A stretch of 64,000 nucleotides of DNA from Pachyseris speciosa (GCA_016490735.1 JAEMWC010000007.1:1120001-1184000), one strand, 5' to 3'; counted from the first letter of the stretch, positions 20,669 to 34,372 are shown. Made by a program: numbers and translations. Notes: generated by a model not told the origin, from the sequence alone.

Positions 20669-23570
20669 ACATCAGTTTCTAGGGAGAAAGCAAACTGAAG
20701 TTTGTTAAGGTGAAGTGTTAACGTGACGTTGGGTGAAGTTTCTGCAGTTGATACATTTGTGTGTCTAAAAATAACTTGTACTACTACGGTAATTTTTGCA
20801 TAATATGACGTATTATTATATGACTGGCTCTTTCAGCGGTCAAAACGAATCAATTCCCCTGATGTGATTGGCTAAACGTACGCGAGCTCAAAATGGAGCC
20901 ACCCTGACCGCTCGAAATAGCCCGTTCATCCAGCGTTTTACTGTCTTTTAATAGCGTCCTTTGAGTCATATAATAAATTCTTTATTGACCAAGCTTGTTC
21001 GACCAAGATGGCGGGATATTGACCTCGAGTTTATGGACCGAGACGAAGTCAAGGTCAATAAAAAAAAAAAAAATTTTTGACCTCACGTTGGGCCAATATA
21101 TAACCCATATTTAAGGTGAAGGATGTTTTTGGGCAAAGTATACCGATTTTTTCCACGGAGTATTTTTGTAGCCCAACAGCTTGTTATGAAACACACCACA
21201 AAAAGAGACCACCTGAAGGAGTATATTATCTTTGTTTCGCAATTGCAGTAATAAATCATGCAGAAAAGTGATAATCTGGCCCTATTTTCATATTTTCTGT
21301 GGAATAGGCGTTGAATTTTGTAGTTACAAAACCGCGAATGCCGTGATATTCAACAAGATACTGAATAGCCAATTCATGTTTAAGAGGGCTGACAAAATAT
21401 CATTGCATTATCATTAGCTCCTAGGGACGCTTAACAATGAGCACTATTCTAACAACACAGTTCGCAGAAATGATTGTAGCATGGGATCCACAAAAATGGA
21501 GCCATCATAAATGGAGCCATCTTGACCGCTCGAAATAGCCCGTTCTTTGAGTCATATAATGAATTCTTTATTGACCAATTTTGTTCGACCAAGATGGCAG
21601 GATATTGGCCGCGAGTTTATGGACCAAGACGAAGTCAAGGTCAATAAACACGCAAAAAAAAAAAAAAAAAAAAAAAAAACTTGGCCTGCAATATCCCGAA
21701 ATTTTGACCTCACGTTGGGCCAATATGTAACCCATATTAAAGGTGAAGGATGTTTTGGGGCAAAGAATACCGATTTGTTCCACGGAGTATTTTTGTAGCC
21801 CAACAGCTTGTTATGAAACACACCACAAAAAGAGACCACCTGAAGGAGTATATTATCTTTGTTTCGCAATTGTAGTAATTAATCATGCAGAAAACTGATA
21901 ATTTGGCCCTATTTTCATATTTTCTGTGGAATAGGCGTTGAATTTTGTAAGTTACAAAACCGCGAATGCCGTGATATTCAACAAGATACTGAATAGCCAA
22001 TTTATGTTTAAGAGGGCTGACAAAATATCATTGCATTATCATTAGCTCCTAGGGACGCTTAACAATGGGCACTATTCTGACAACACAGTTCGCACAAACG
22101 ATCGTGGCATGAGTTCCGCATAAGTTAATAAAATGTCCGACTCTGTATAAATTATCTCGGACAATACTCGGCGACCAGGGCAATTTTCTTCGCTAAGCTG
22201 TTTCCTTACGAATGTTCTGATACCACTCAAGTGGTCCTGTCTTTTACTATCGACATTTTGCGGAATTCCACGGAAATTGAATAATAGCTGATTACTGCAT
22301 CACTAAGAACGATTTTGAACTTAACGATCGTATCGTAATAGAGAAGGCTATTTATAAAGTGAACGCATATAAAAAGGATTATAAGGACTGCATTGTTAAT
22401 CGCTTTTTCGCAACGAAGATGAAAGGAGTTTAACTCGTTACATCAGAAAGGATATCTCTTTCCCAAAATGCGAGTCAAACCTCAATACAGCTCAATGGGA
22501 GTATGTTGTCTGAATGGCAAACGGCTTGCTTTGATATAACAATTTTGAAACTCGTGAGGACAAACATGTTCAGTTTCACTTTAACTTTAATTTACTAGGT
22601 TCGAATGTCACTGAAGATGTTTTCTCTTTTTCCCGTTGCTTATGATGTAATACCACAAATGTGCTTAGGCGCTTATTGCGAAGTACAAACAGTCTTCACG
22701 CTTTTCGATATTCTTTTACAAAATTTGCGATCCTTTGATTCATTGTTGTGGCAAACCTTGCATTTTTATAGAAATCATTTGTTATGACATCCGCTAGGGT
22801 CTAATCGCTTCTCTGCGGCAAGAAATGGCTGAGCTGCGCATACGGGTTTACATGCTGCAAAATCAATTTCAGGATTTCTTTCAAAGATAATAACTTACCA
22901 GAGGAAGAAAACAACGCTCCTTATGGTTGGTAGTTTGTCAGTGCAATTTAGTAGCAAACGCAGTGCATTCTGGTTAAAGGCCACCAAAGCAAAACGAATT
23001 GTAAATAATTTTTATAAAGGTATGGATAAGGAAAAATGTACCAATGTTATTTCATCGAAATGCTCAAAAGTATAAATGCCAGAGAGACATGCACAGATAT
23101 GCAATCTGACTGAAACTGCAGATAATATGTAACATTTGCCTATTAGCTTGATATTAATGTGCGCCTAAATTCACTGTCGTTTGGTATGGATACATTAGAC
23201 ATTATTGTCTGTTATTTCAGTGCCAAAAAGTAAACATAGCACATGATAATTTTACGTGGAAAGTTCACTAGCAGCCGTGATTTTCTGTGAGGTTCATCTG
23301 CTACAATTAGATAGTATAACCGCCGACCGGCTAGCTCATTTGGTAGAGTCACCATGCGGGAGATCGCGGGTTCAAACCCCGGTCGAACCAACACTCGGGG
23401 AAGAAAAGGTTGCACCTTTGAAATGGGATGCTGAAACGGGACTTTCTAGTCTGATCGGGTCAGGACAATAAGCTGTAGGCCCCGTCTCACAACAGTTGTC
23501 TCTAATAACCCGTCTCTAATAACATAAGCAAGCCGCCCACTGTTCGAAAAGAGTAGGGTACGTAGTCCCC
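20669..23570 (+). repeat. Long non-coding repeat unit, copy 1
   Basis: It begins with ATCAGTTTCTAGGGAGAAAG and shares its segment order with copies 2 and 3: the TTTATTGACCAAG block, GAATGCCGTGATATTCAACA, the TATAAGGACTGCATTGTTAA block, CAAAGATAATAACTTACCAG, and a tRNA-like module near 23322. It contains an internal duplication (about 20961-21480 and 21541-22110), each with a poly-A stretch. There is no substantial ORF. It lacks the 5' part seen in the other copies. Confidence 0.75.
23322..23390 (+). repeat. tRNA-like module (SINE or tRNA pseudogene) in repeat copy 1
   Basis: 69 bases with an A-box-like CTAGCTCATTTGGTAGAG, a B box GGTTCAAACC and a CCA-like end (GAACCA). The first bases GCCGACC can pair partly with GGTCGAA near the 3' end. 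Arm lengths are irregular, so it is probably not a functional tRNA. Equivalent modules sit at 27277-27334 (A box damaged) and 31589-31654. Confidence 0.6.
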
Positions 23571-23892
23571 GGGGTTGGAGGGTTGTCCAATACTGTCGAC
23601 ATGATGCCAGTCGTAAAATACGTTTTTCAACTCGTACAATCTAGTTTACTGAAGACGGATAAACGGATCAAAATTTAACTGACAAATAGCCTATTAAAAG
23701 TAGTACTCACAACTGATCAGAACGGATCAAAAAGAGTCGGAGATTCTTTAGCACAAGGGCCTTGGGATCCCGCAGAAATTGAAGGCAAAATCCCTTCAAT
23801 TTCAGCGAACAAACAAATAACGCGGAACGTACAGCAAGAAAGAAAGATATTCTCTGACATCAGCACGCCGCAGGGTTTAGCCTGCTAGCAGG
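23571..23892. other. Spacer between repeat copies, no feature recognised
   Basis: No coding or repeat structure identified. Confidence 0.35.
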
Positions 23893-24035
23893 CGGTGGTC
23901 TGTGTAGCGCGAGATTTTGTGTTTCTCGAAGTTCTGGTCGCCATATTGGACGAGCTCGACTCAGATCCTCCACTATATCGTCCAATATGGCGACCCGAAT
24001 ACTACCGCGACCGGAATCTCGCGCAACACAGACCT
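23893..24035. repeat. Fold-back element
   Basis: GGTCTGTGTAGCGCGAGATT and GGTCGCCATATTGGACGA on the left are inverted as TCGTCCAATATGGCGACC and AATCTCGCGCAACACAGACC on the right. Confidence 0.8.
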
Positions 24036-24049
24036 CCAAGTAGGCTACG

Positions 24050-27000
24050 CAGGGTTCGAAATAGCGACCGTTGCATAAAAATGCCTGTGCTCTTATCGAT
24101 TGCGTTACCTACATTGCATATTTATGACACTTAAATTCACCGCGGGAGACACACAATGGAATTCATAGAGATCACGTAGTGGAGACATGTCTGGGCAGAG
24201 ACCGGAAAAGAGACCAGAAAAGAAAAAGAAACAGCAATCTGACCGTATTACGGAATTCACCTGGATGGGTTTCATGAAACCGCCACGATTCTGTTGCAGT
24301 TCATTTGTAAGCCAAGGGTTACATTCTTCTTAAAGTTTCAACTGCATACTTCAAGCTTTGAAGTTCTTAGGTCTTACGTAAGTAGTTACTAAGCAGGAGT
24401 TACGCATGGTCAGTCCTCCCTAGAAACGTTTGCTTAACATTGAGCAAACATAGACTTAAACTTCACATCCAAGCAGTAGCTCGGCCCGGATGGCCATAAA
24501 GGCCGCATTTGAAGTCGTTCCGAATTGCTTGTTTACATATAAGAGGGGTTTGCCATCAGTTTCTAGGGAGAAAGGAAACTGCTGTTTGTTAATGTGAAGT
24601 GGTAACGTGAAGTTGGGTGCCGTTCCTGCGGTTGGTGCATTTAATTTGTACTACTGCGGTAATTTTTGCATAATATGCCGTATTATTATATGACTGGCTC
24701 TTTCAGCGGTCAAGATAAATCAATTCCCCTGCTGTGATTGGCTACACGCGAGCTCAAAATCAAGCCATCTTGACCGCTCGAAATAGCCCGTTCATCCCGC
24801 GTTTTACTGTCTTTTAATAGCGTCCTTTGAGTCATATAATACATCCTTTATTGACCAAGCTTGTTCGATCAAGATGGCGGGATATTGGCCTCGAGTTTAT
24901 GGACCGAGACGAAGTCAAGGTCAATAAACACGCAAAAAAGAACAAAAAAAAAAAAAAAGAACTTGGCCTGCAATGTCCCGAAATTTTGACCTCACATTGG
25001 GCCAATATATAACCCATATTTAAGGTGAAGGATGTTTTTGGGCAAAGTATACCGATTTTTTTCTACGGAGTATTTTTGTAGCCCAACAGCTTGTTATGAA
25101 ACACACCACAAAAAGAGACCACCTGAAGGAGTATATTATCTTTGTTTCGCAATTGCAGTAATTAATTATGAGAAAAGTGATAATTTGGCCCTATTTTCAT
25201 ATTTTCTGTGGAATAGGCGTTGAATTTTGTAAGTTAAAAAACCGCGAATGCCGTGATATTCAACAAGATACTGAATAGCCAATTTATGTTTAAGAGGGCT
25301 AACAAAATATCATTGCATTATCATTAGCTCCTAGGGACGCTTAACAATGAGCACTATTATGACAACACAGTTCGCACAAACGATCGTAGCATGCGATCCG
25401 CAAAAATGGAGCCATCATAAATGGAGCCATCTTGACCGCTCGAAATAGCCCGTTCGTCCCGCGTTTTACTGTCTTTTAATAGCGCCCTTTGGGTCATATA
25501 ATAAATTCTTTATTGACCAAGCTTGGCCGATCAAAATGGCGGGATATTGGCCTCGAGTTTATGGGCCGAGACGAAGTCAAGGTCAAGAAAAACTGGGCCT
25601 GCAATATCCCGAAATCTTGACCTCATGTTGGGCCAATATATAACCGATATTTACGCTGAAGAATGTTCGGGGGAAAGTATAACGATTTGTTCCTCGGAGT
25701 ATTTTGGGAGCGCAACAGCTTGTTATGAAACACACCACAAAAAGAGACCCTCTGAAGGAGTTTATTATCTTTGTTTCGATTCGCAATTGTAGTGATTAAT
25801 CATGCAGAAAAGTGATAATTTGGCCCTATTTTCATATTTTCTATGGAATACGCGTTGAATTTTGTAAGTTACAAATCCGCGAATGCCGTGATATTCAACA
25901 AAGATACTGAAAAGCCAATTTAAGTTTAAGAGGGCTGGCAAAATACCATTGCATTATCATTAGTTTCTAGGGACGCTTGAAAATGAACACTATTCTGACA
26001 ACGCGCAGTTCGTATAAACGATCGTGACATCCAATCCACCTCAGTTAATAAAATGTCCGACTCTGTATAAATTATCTTCGGCAAGGCACGGCGAGCAGGG
26101 AAAATTTTCTTCGCTAAGCCGTTTCCTTGATACCACTGAAGTTGTCTTGTCTTTTATTATCGACTTCTGGTGGAATTCCACGGAAATTTTAATAGCAGCT
26201 CCTTACCGCATGAATGAATGTGAATGATCATGGCAGTTATGAACACTACTTAAGCGGTAGTGAAAATAAAGCCTAAAAAAAAGGCTTGTACGGGATTCGA
26301 TCCCACGACCTCTGCGCCGGATACCGGTGCAGTTCTCTACCAACTGAGAATTCTCATTCTCACAGTTGCGCGCTGCATCACTAAGAGCGATTTTGAACCT
26401 AACGATCGTATCGTAATAGAGAAGGCTATTTATAAAGTGAATTCATATAAATAGGGGTATAAGGACCGCATTGTTAATCGTTTTTAGCAACGAAGTGTCA
26501 ATTTTTCCGTGTGAAGGGGTTCCGTTTAACTCGTAACATCAGTGCAGCTCAATATGAGTATGTTTGCCGAATGGCAAACTGATTGTCGTAACATGACAAT
26601 TTTGAAAGTCGCGTAGACAGGGCAAACATGTTTCACTTCAACTTTAATTTGTTCGAATGCCACTCAAGATGCTTTCTCTTTTACCCTCCGCTTATGATTC
26701 AATACCCCGAATGCGCTTGAGCGCTAATTGCGAAGTATAAACAGTGTTCACGCCTTTCAAATTCTATTACGAAATTTGCGATCCTTTGACTCATTGTTGC
26801 GGCTAACCTTGCATTATCACATAAACCATTTGTTACGACATCCGCGGAGGTCTAATCGCGTCTGCGGGAAGAAATGGCTGAACTGCGCAAATGGGTTTGC
26901 TTTCCGCAAAATCAATTGTAGGACTCCTTTCAAAGATAATAACTTACCAGAGGATGAAAACGACGCTCCTTATGGCTGGTAATTTGTCAAGTGTGTTCTG

Positions 27001-27960
27001 GTAAGTTGCGCAGTGCAATTTAGTAGCTGCCGCGGTGCATTCTGGTTAAAGGCCACAAAGCCAATCTAATTGAAAGTGCTGACAGTATGTAACATTTGCC
27101 TATTAACTTGATTTTTATCTGCGCCTGAATTCATTGCCGATTAGTACGATGGATACATTGAACCTTATTGTCTGTTATTTCGAATTCACTGCCTAAAAGT
27201 AAATATAGCACATGGAACATTTACGTGGAAAGTTGACCAGTGGCCGTGAATGTTCATCCGATTAGATAGTATAACCGCCGACCATTTGGTCGAGAACCAC
27301 GTGGGAGATCGCGGGTTCAAACCCCGGGCCGGACCAACATTCCGGGAAGAAGAAGTGCTACCTTTGAAATGAAGTGTGGAAACGGTTAGACTCTCTAGTG
27401 TGCTCGGATGAGGACAATAAACTGTAGGCCTAGTCTCACAACAGTTCTCTCTAATAACCCTTGGGACGTAAGGTACCCGCCCACTGTTCGCCCATAGTAT
27501 GAGAAACACTAAGGTTTCAAGTGCAGCTCTGATTGTAACAAAATAACGGAGACTCACGTCTTTCCTTGACGCTCCTTCATATCAACGTTTGGCGCCACTG
27601 AGAGAAAAATTGGCTCACGTTGGCACGTAACCCTGAGATTCACTGTCCCGTGCCTTTCTCATTATGCATTAAAGCTGGGAAACGATCAGATAACAAATTT
27701 CAGGCCACCGTGAAGTTTATTTCTCTGCAAACCAAGCATCATTACTTCCGTTAGGAAGTTTCTCAATCCTTTCCCTCCTCCACACCCTCCAGGGTACTGA
27801 AATGAGTTAAAGGGAAATTATTTGAAGTAATTATACAGCAGATCAGTAAACTCTATAGTATTGACCTAACTATTAAATTTTACTGTCCAATTAATGATTA
27901 ATTGGACAGTTTTTCCAATACTGTCATGTGACATTCGATGAACTATCCAAGTTTGAAATA
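24050..27960 (+). repeat. Long non-coding repeat unit, copy 2
   Basis: The longest of three direct copies. Its 5' part (GGTTCGAA...CTGTGCTCTTATCGATTGC, a tRNA-like stretch on the minus strand) matches copy 3 at 28990. The centre has the same duplicated TTTATTGACCAAGC blocks (24829 and 25500), and the 3' part (AACGATCAGATAACAAATTT, CAAACCAAGCATC) matches copy 3 at 32230. A minus-strand tRNA-like SINE is inserted at 26211-26350. The unit ends near a perfect palindrome, CTGTCCAATTAAT / ATTAATTGGACAG, at about 27883-27911. Confidence 0.75.
26211..26350 (-). repeat. tRNA-derived SINE inserted in repeat copy 2
   Basis: Minus strand: A-box-like CTCAGTTGGTAGAG, B box GTGGGATCGAATCCC, then a tail ending in TGATCATTCACATTCA shared with the SINE heads at 3.1 and 3.7 kb. 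Absent at the matching position of copies 1 and 3, so it is a later insertion. Confidence 0.65.
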
Positions 27961-28313
27961 ATAGTAGCCAAGAGGGACAAACTTCAAAAAACAACAAGCG
28001 GAGGAAGCTCGTGTCTCATGTTAGCGAAAATAGAAAAATCTTGAAAGCCATATCCAACACATACCCCTCTTTCAATTTAAATGATTTTAATTGTAATGTA
28101 ATTCAAGTAGTGCATCATTATTAGTGTAAATCGTGTAACCTATAATTGTAGGTGATTTTCATTTTATGTAAAATATTATTTTTAGCATGTTTATTATTTT
28201 CTATTGTATTTGTCTTGTTTATTTGTTTCTGCATATAAGTGCTATATTTGACAATGAAAAAACTTAATGAAAAAAATGCCGCGACATTCTACAAAATAAT
28301 GGTTAACTGAAGT
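27961..28313. other. Spacer, no feature recognised
   Basis: AT-rich. No coding or repeat structure identified. Confidence 0.35.
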
Positions 28314-28695
28314 CTAAAGCCACGGCTTAACGATCAAACATTTTCATCCAACATCGTGTTGGAAGACCATGTTTGACCGTTTAGCCGTCTCTCTTTCAGC
28401 TTTGCATTGAAATGTTTTTTAATGTCCAGATCAAACATTTCCATCAAACATTTCGCGTTTGGAACAAGTGTTTGATCGTTTAGCCAATCCAAGCAACAAA
28501 ACGTGCAAAGCTGGTAAAAAGCAACTAAATGAACCACACAACGACGAAATTCCAGCGATAATGCGAACAAATTGTTCTGTGGACTCGCTTTGTCTGGTTT
28601 TTCAAACATCGTTTGTCCCGTCGTTTAGCCACCCAACGTTATGTTTGACAAACACGATCTTGGATAAAATTGTTTGATCGTTTAGCCGGGGCTTA
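28314..28695. mobile_element. MITE with inverted ends
   Basis: Ends: GGCTTAACGATCAAACA on the left and TGTTTGATCGTTTAGCCGGG on the right (inverted). The motif GTTTGA(T/C)CGTTTAGCC recurs inside the element several times, in both orientations. It is AT-rich with no coding. Length about 380 bases. Confidence 0.7.
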
Positions 28696-28989
28696 CAAAG
28701 AGGTGGAAAGTATTCATGAATACTGTATCAGCTTATAAGACGCTTGAAAATGAACGATTTTCTGAAAGCATTGATACAAACAAATCTATTCAGAAAGAGA
28801 GAATCAGAAATATATTTGGCTATGTAACGAAACGTTAGTGCCCCAAGACGAGCAACATTACTTTTAAAAACAATTTTGAATGCTGCAAACGCTACAGGAC
28901 AGTCAATGCACTGTACGCATGAAATATCGTATCGCGAAATCCTCGTTAATTAATTAATTGTATTTAAGACTATCTTGCTAATCAACGCA

Positions 28990-31900
28990 CCCGGACACGG
29001 TTCGAACTAGCGGCCATCTCAAAACAATGCCTGTGCTCTTATCAATTGCGCTACCAATAAATTGCATGTTTATGATACTTAAATTAACCGCGAATTCGTA
29101 GAGATCACGTAATGGAGACATGTCCGGGTAGAGACCGGACAGAAAGCAATTCTTTTAAATCAATTTGACAAAAACTACGGACTTCAACAGGATGGGTTTT
29201 ATGAAACTTTCACAATTCTGTTGCAGTTTATTTGTTAGCCGAGGGCAGTTTCAACTGCATACTTAAAGCTTTAAATTTCTTAGGTCTGACGTAAAAAGTT
29301 AATAAGCTGGAGTCATGCATCGTGCCTTTGAACAGAAATGTTTGCTCAACATTGAGCTACCATCGACTTAAACTTCATATCCAAGCATTAACCCGGCCCT
29401 GATGGCAATAAAGGACACGTTTGAAGTCATTGCGAATTGCTTGTTTAAATATAAGAGGGATTCGCCATCAGTTTTTAGGGAGAAAGCAAACTGGTGTATG
29501 TACCGGGTTGGTGAAACGTGAAAAGCTGGGTGCCGTTTTTGCGGCTCATACATTTCTATCTCTAAAAATAATTGGTACTACTGCGGTGATTTTTGTGAAA
29601 TATGCCGTATTACGGTGAAGGATGTTTTGGGGCAAAGTATACCGATTTCTTCCTCGGAGTATTTTTGGAGCCACTCAGCTTGTCTGCAGTCAAATTTGCA
29701 AATGAAAAACACCACAAAAAAGGCAGCTGAAGGGGGTATATTATCATTGTTTTTCATTTGCAGTGATAAATCATGCAGAAAACTGGTAATTTGGCCCCAT
29801 TTTCATATTTTCTCTGGAATGTACGTTGAATTTTGTAAGTTACAAAACCGCGAATGCCGTGATATTCAACAAGATACTGAATAGCCAATTTATGTTTAAG
29901 AGGGCTGACAAAATATCATTGCATTATCATTAGCTCCTAGGGACACTTAATAATGAGCACTATTCTGACAACACAGTTCGCAGAAATGATCGTAGCATGA
30001 GATCCGCAAAAATGGAGCCATCATAAATGGAGCCAGACATTAGTTTCTAGGGACGCTTAAAATGAACATTATTCTGACAGCACAGTTCGCATAAACGATC
30101 GTGACATGAGATCCGACACTGTATAAATTATCTCGGACAATGCACGGCGAGCAGGGCAAATTTTCTTCGCTAAACTGTTTCGTTGCGAATGTTCTGATAC
30201 CACTAAAGTTGACCTCTATTTTATTATCAACTTTTGGTCGAATTCCACGGAAATTTGACTATGAATATTAGTTGCTTACTGCATCACTAAGAACGATTTT
30301 GAACTAATCGTATCATAATAGAGAAGGCTACTATAAAGTTAAGGCATATAAATAGGATTATAAGGACAGCATTGTTAATCGCTTTTTCGCAGCGAAGATG
30401 AAAGGGGTTTTGTTTAACTCGTTAAATCAGAAAGGATATCTCTTTCCGAAGAGGGGAGTCAAACGTCAGTGTAGCTACAATGTGAGTATGTTTGTTGAAT
30501 GGCAAACTGATTGCCTTGATATGACGTTGTCTGACATTGCAGACTGCAGACCGCAGACTGCAAACTACAGACTACAGACTGCAGACTATAGTTATGTTTC
30601 CCAGTGATTTTCAATTAGAGCGGTTTCCAACGAAAGCCTTGTACATTTTCGTGTAAAAAAAGAATCTTAGGAAGTTCGAAGCAGCGGAAACCGGAAGTAG
30701 CTTTGGATATCTTTAATTACGTTTGACCGCTGTAAACTCTTCTAACCGACTGCAGGCCACTAACACCGACGTCATCGGCTATTTTCCCGCGCTCAGCTGA
30801 CATCGCCTTGAGCTGGAGATCGTGTTGAATGATGGCGACCGATTCCAGGTGAGTTTCTTCGGCGTAATTTTTACGAAAACTTCTTCAGCCGATGACATTT
30901 GGGGTGGTTTAGGCATTTACTGGTCGGCTAAATGTCAAAATTCTACAACAAAGAAAGTAAAAAAAAAACTCACCTGGAATCAGTCGCCATAATTGAACAC
31001 GATAATTCAACACGATCTCACATGAACTATTTGTTACGACATTCGCTAGGGTCTAATCGCTTTTGCGGCAAGAAATGGCTGAGCTGCCAAACGGGTTTAC
31101 ATTCCGCAAAACCAATTTCAGGATTTCTTTCAAAGATAATAACTTACCAGAAGAAGAAAACGACGCTCCTTATGGCTGGTAGTTTGTCAAGAGAGTTCTG
31201 GTAAGTTGCACAGTGCAATTAAGTAGCTGCCGCGGTGCATTCTGGTTAAAAGCCACCAAAGCAAACGACTTGTAAAAAGCTGTTTAGACAGGTATGTGTA
31301 AGGAAAAATGTACCGATGTTATTTTATCGAAATCCTCAAAAATATATGATGCCAGGGGCACAGAAATGCAATCTGACTGAAACTGCAGACAATATGTAAC
31401 GTTTGCCTGCTACTTGATTTTTATGTGCGTCTGAATTCATTGTCGTTTGGTATGGATACTTTGAACCTGACTGTCTGTTATTTCACTGCCTAAAAGGAAA
31501 AAGTAGCACGTGGTAAATTTACGTGGAAAGTTGACTTGTAGCCGTGATTGTCTGTGAGGTTCATCTGCTACAATTAGATAGTATAACCGCCGACCGGCTA
31601 GCTCATTTGGTAGTCACCATGCGGGAGGTCGCGGGTTCATATCCCGGCGGAATCAACACTCAGGGAGGAAAAAAGTGGTACCTTTGAAATGAAATGTGGA
31701 AACGGTTAGACTTTCCAGTCTGCTCGGATAATGACAAAAAGCCGTAGGCTCCATCTCACAACAGATGTCTCTAATAACCCGTCTCTAATAACGTAAGCAA
31801 CCCGCCCACTGTTCGAAAAGAGTAGGGCACGTAGTCCCTGGAGTGGTGGTTTATGTCTTTATCTGATTTCATCTGTCTTTCGCCGTTCATGCATAAGTTG

Positions 31901-32480
31901 GGTTGGTGGGTGAGATCAAGTATGGACTGATAGTGGCTGCTAGTGGCGCCTTTTCATACTGACGCCCGATGTCACCCCACATAAGAATTGATAAACCGCC
32001 ATGAGACCATGTGATAGGTGCGATATATAAATACATTACCATAACCATAGTATGAGACAGGCACTAAGGTATCAAGTGCAGCTCATTGTAAGGAAATAAA
32101 GGAGATTCACCTATTTGCTTGACGCTCCTTCGTATCAACGCTTGGCGCCAGGAAAAACTGGCTCACGTTGGCACGTAACACTGATATTCACTGTCCCCGT
32201 ACCTTTGGTTTTATGCATTAAAGCCGGGAAACGATCAGATAACAAATTTCAGGCCACCGTGACGTTTGTTCTCTGCAAACCAAGCATCGTTACTTCCGTT
32301 AGGAAATTTCTCAATCCTTCCCCTCTTCCACACCCTTCAGGGTACTGAAATGGGTTAAAGGAAAATTATTTGTGCTAATTATACAGCAGATCAGTCAACT
32401 CTATAGTATTGACCTAACTATTATATTTTAACATTAATTGGACAGTTTTTTCCAAGACTTTGATGTGACATTACATGAAC
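28990..32480 (+). repeat. Long non-coding repeat unit, copy 3
   Basis: Collinear with copy 2 from its tRNA-like 5' stretch (GGTTCGAACT...CTGTGCTCTTATCAATTGC) to its 3' end (CTAACTATTA...TTAATTGGACAG). The central duplicated block is reduced, and an inverted-repeat insertion lies at 30.8-31.0 kb. A short run of CAGACTGCAGAC-type repeats occurs at 30538-30590. No coding capacity. Confidence 0.75.
30811..31019. repeat. Inverted copies of a start-codon/splice-donor-like segment
   Basis: Plus strand 30832: ATGGCGACCGATTCCAG followed by GTGAGT. Minus strand from about 30990: ATGGCGACTGATTCCAG followed by GTGAGT. The arms are about 45 bases around a 110-base centre. Each arm therefore offers an ATG and a consensus 5' splice site facing the other. 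No further exon was recognised in either direction. Confidence 0.65.
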
Positions 32481-34372
32481 TGTTCAATTTTGACATAATA
32501 GGACAGTTTGTCTCAGCCAATCAAATTCAAGCAACCACGGAATTAACCAATAGCGCATAGTACTCGTGCGCGCATATCATTGGGTTTTGAGAGAATATGG
32601 CGGAGTAGTTGGATAAATTTTCAACTCTGGATTTGCGAAATGTCTCTCTTTTGTTTTATTTTTAAACCGAAATAAATACGTCAAGGCTTCTTGTCATAGA
32701 AGAAGAGGAGCTCTTGCGGCAGTGAAAAGGAAATGTTAACAAGAACATCTCTCACAGCACGAAAACATGGCTCATTGTTTTCAACGAGTGGAGACAACTA
32801 CGCAACGAATAGAGGGCACTTGAAGACATCCCTTAATAAATCGTTGACTCCATACTTTGTCGGTGTTATGCCAAAGTAAGGAAAAAAACTGGGAAAGAAT
32901 ATGAGCCCGAAAGCCTGGCAGTTATGCAATGTGCCTCAGATCGTCACTTAAGAAACTGCGGGAAGAATTACGGTATATTGAGAGAGCGCGAATTTGCAAC
33001 GTCCCGACAACCAACCTTGCTTTGAACCTACCTTGCCTGGACCCACTAGCTATATAATTATGAGGTAAGAGAACTACATGCTGTCCAATTTGGAAATGAT
33101 TGGATGAAAAAAAATTCCGAGGACAGCAAAATTGGACAAGGCCGCAGTTTGTTTCTTAACGTTAAATTTCCAGAAAGTACATACAGCTTACACCTGAAAG
33201 AAAACACTAACAAGGTGATTAAAACACGTTTAATCAGCTCTTCAAGCTCAAATTTAGCTGCTCTGTGAGTAGATATTACAATTACTCCAAATTTATTTGT
33301 ACACAGCTTTTTGTCTTTACACCATAATAGAAGCAGGAGAGCTAAACTAAAAAGGCCCTCCAAGGGGTAGAAGCGACAGGTGACATTGCTCAGAAAACAG
33401 GCGACTATCGCCTCCCAAAACACCGACAACCGACAGAAATTTTTCTTTGTTTTCTTTGCGACAGCGACATTTATCCCTGACGAAACAAGCGACAGGCGGA
33501 GTCGTAAACAAGGAACAAAGCGACTCACACCAGACCACCCCCTGGAAGGCCTCACTCAAGGGCACCTTCGTCCTTCGACCTATGCTCAGATGTGCATTAT
33601 GAATCAAAGCAGAGAGTATAGCCTGTTTAGCTTTTCAGGCGCGTGCTGCGAGCATCTTGACGCTGTCGGGGGTGGATGTTAGTTACTGATAACCAGCTAC
33701 TGCTATTCAGGTCGAAACACATAAAATAAGAAGGACTGTTCTCATGCATATTACCAAATATATCCCATATAGATATTACCACTCCTCTGCTAATAAGGCT
33801 ATGAGAATAGCTAAGGTATTGGCCATAGTGTGGAGATTGTGCTAATTTGCTCCTGCAAACAGGAAAGTTTCAAGCTTCAAGCTTCATAGCTTCAGTTAAG
33901 CCCAGCATTAACAAACACAGGATTTATCAATATTGAACGAAACCTCTGACCAAGGGAACGCAACGCGATTCTTAGTAGTGTATCTGTTTAGACGGTGTCA
34001 ATCGCATAATCATGTGTTCGGATTTAAACGTGACAAATGAACTTGAGTTTTCGTTAATGAAATTTCATCTTTATAATTATATATTTTCAAAGGCTTGTAT
34101 ATAAAAGTACTTTTTTTGGGAAGAAAGGCAACCAAGAATCTCAACAAAGACATGCCACTTAAAATAAAAAAAAATCATAAATAAAAAAAAACATTCTTTC
34201 AATTCCTAAAACTGCAAGAAAAAGTGGAAAAAGTCATTCAGTTTTAGAGCTAAAGCTAAGCATTGCGCCGCCTTCTTCACTTGTAACTGGACGCTGTTCA
34301 TGTTGCAAGGTAAGGCACACTTTGCTACGATTAAACTTTGCGAATGTAAAACATTTATATAATGCCTTACCT
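32481..34372. other. Non-coding region, with one long minus frame judged spurious
   Basis: A 165-codon minus frame (33555-33058) overlaps a plus frame of 100 codons and resembles no family. Composition is AT-rich with homopolymers. No splice-bounded exons seen. Confidence 0.35.

Noticed and set aside
23322..23390. Functional tRNA gene
   Set aside because: Internal boxes are good, but arm lengths and acceptor pairing are irregular, and it recurs at the same place in three repeat units.
33058..33555. 165-codon minus-strand open frame
   Set aside because: Hydrophobic low-complexity translation, with an overlapping 100-codon plus frame, no recognisable domain and no supporting splice sites.
33340..33560. 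Repeated GCGAC motifs as a possible regulatory array
   Set aside because: Spacing and sequence are irregular; no clear unit beyond chance.
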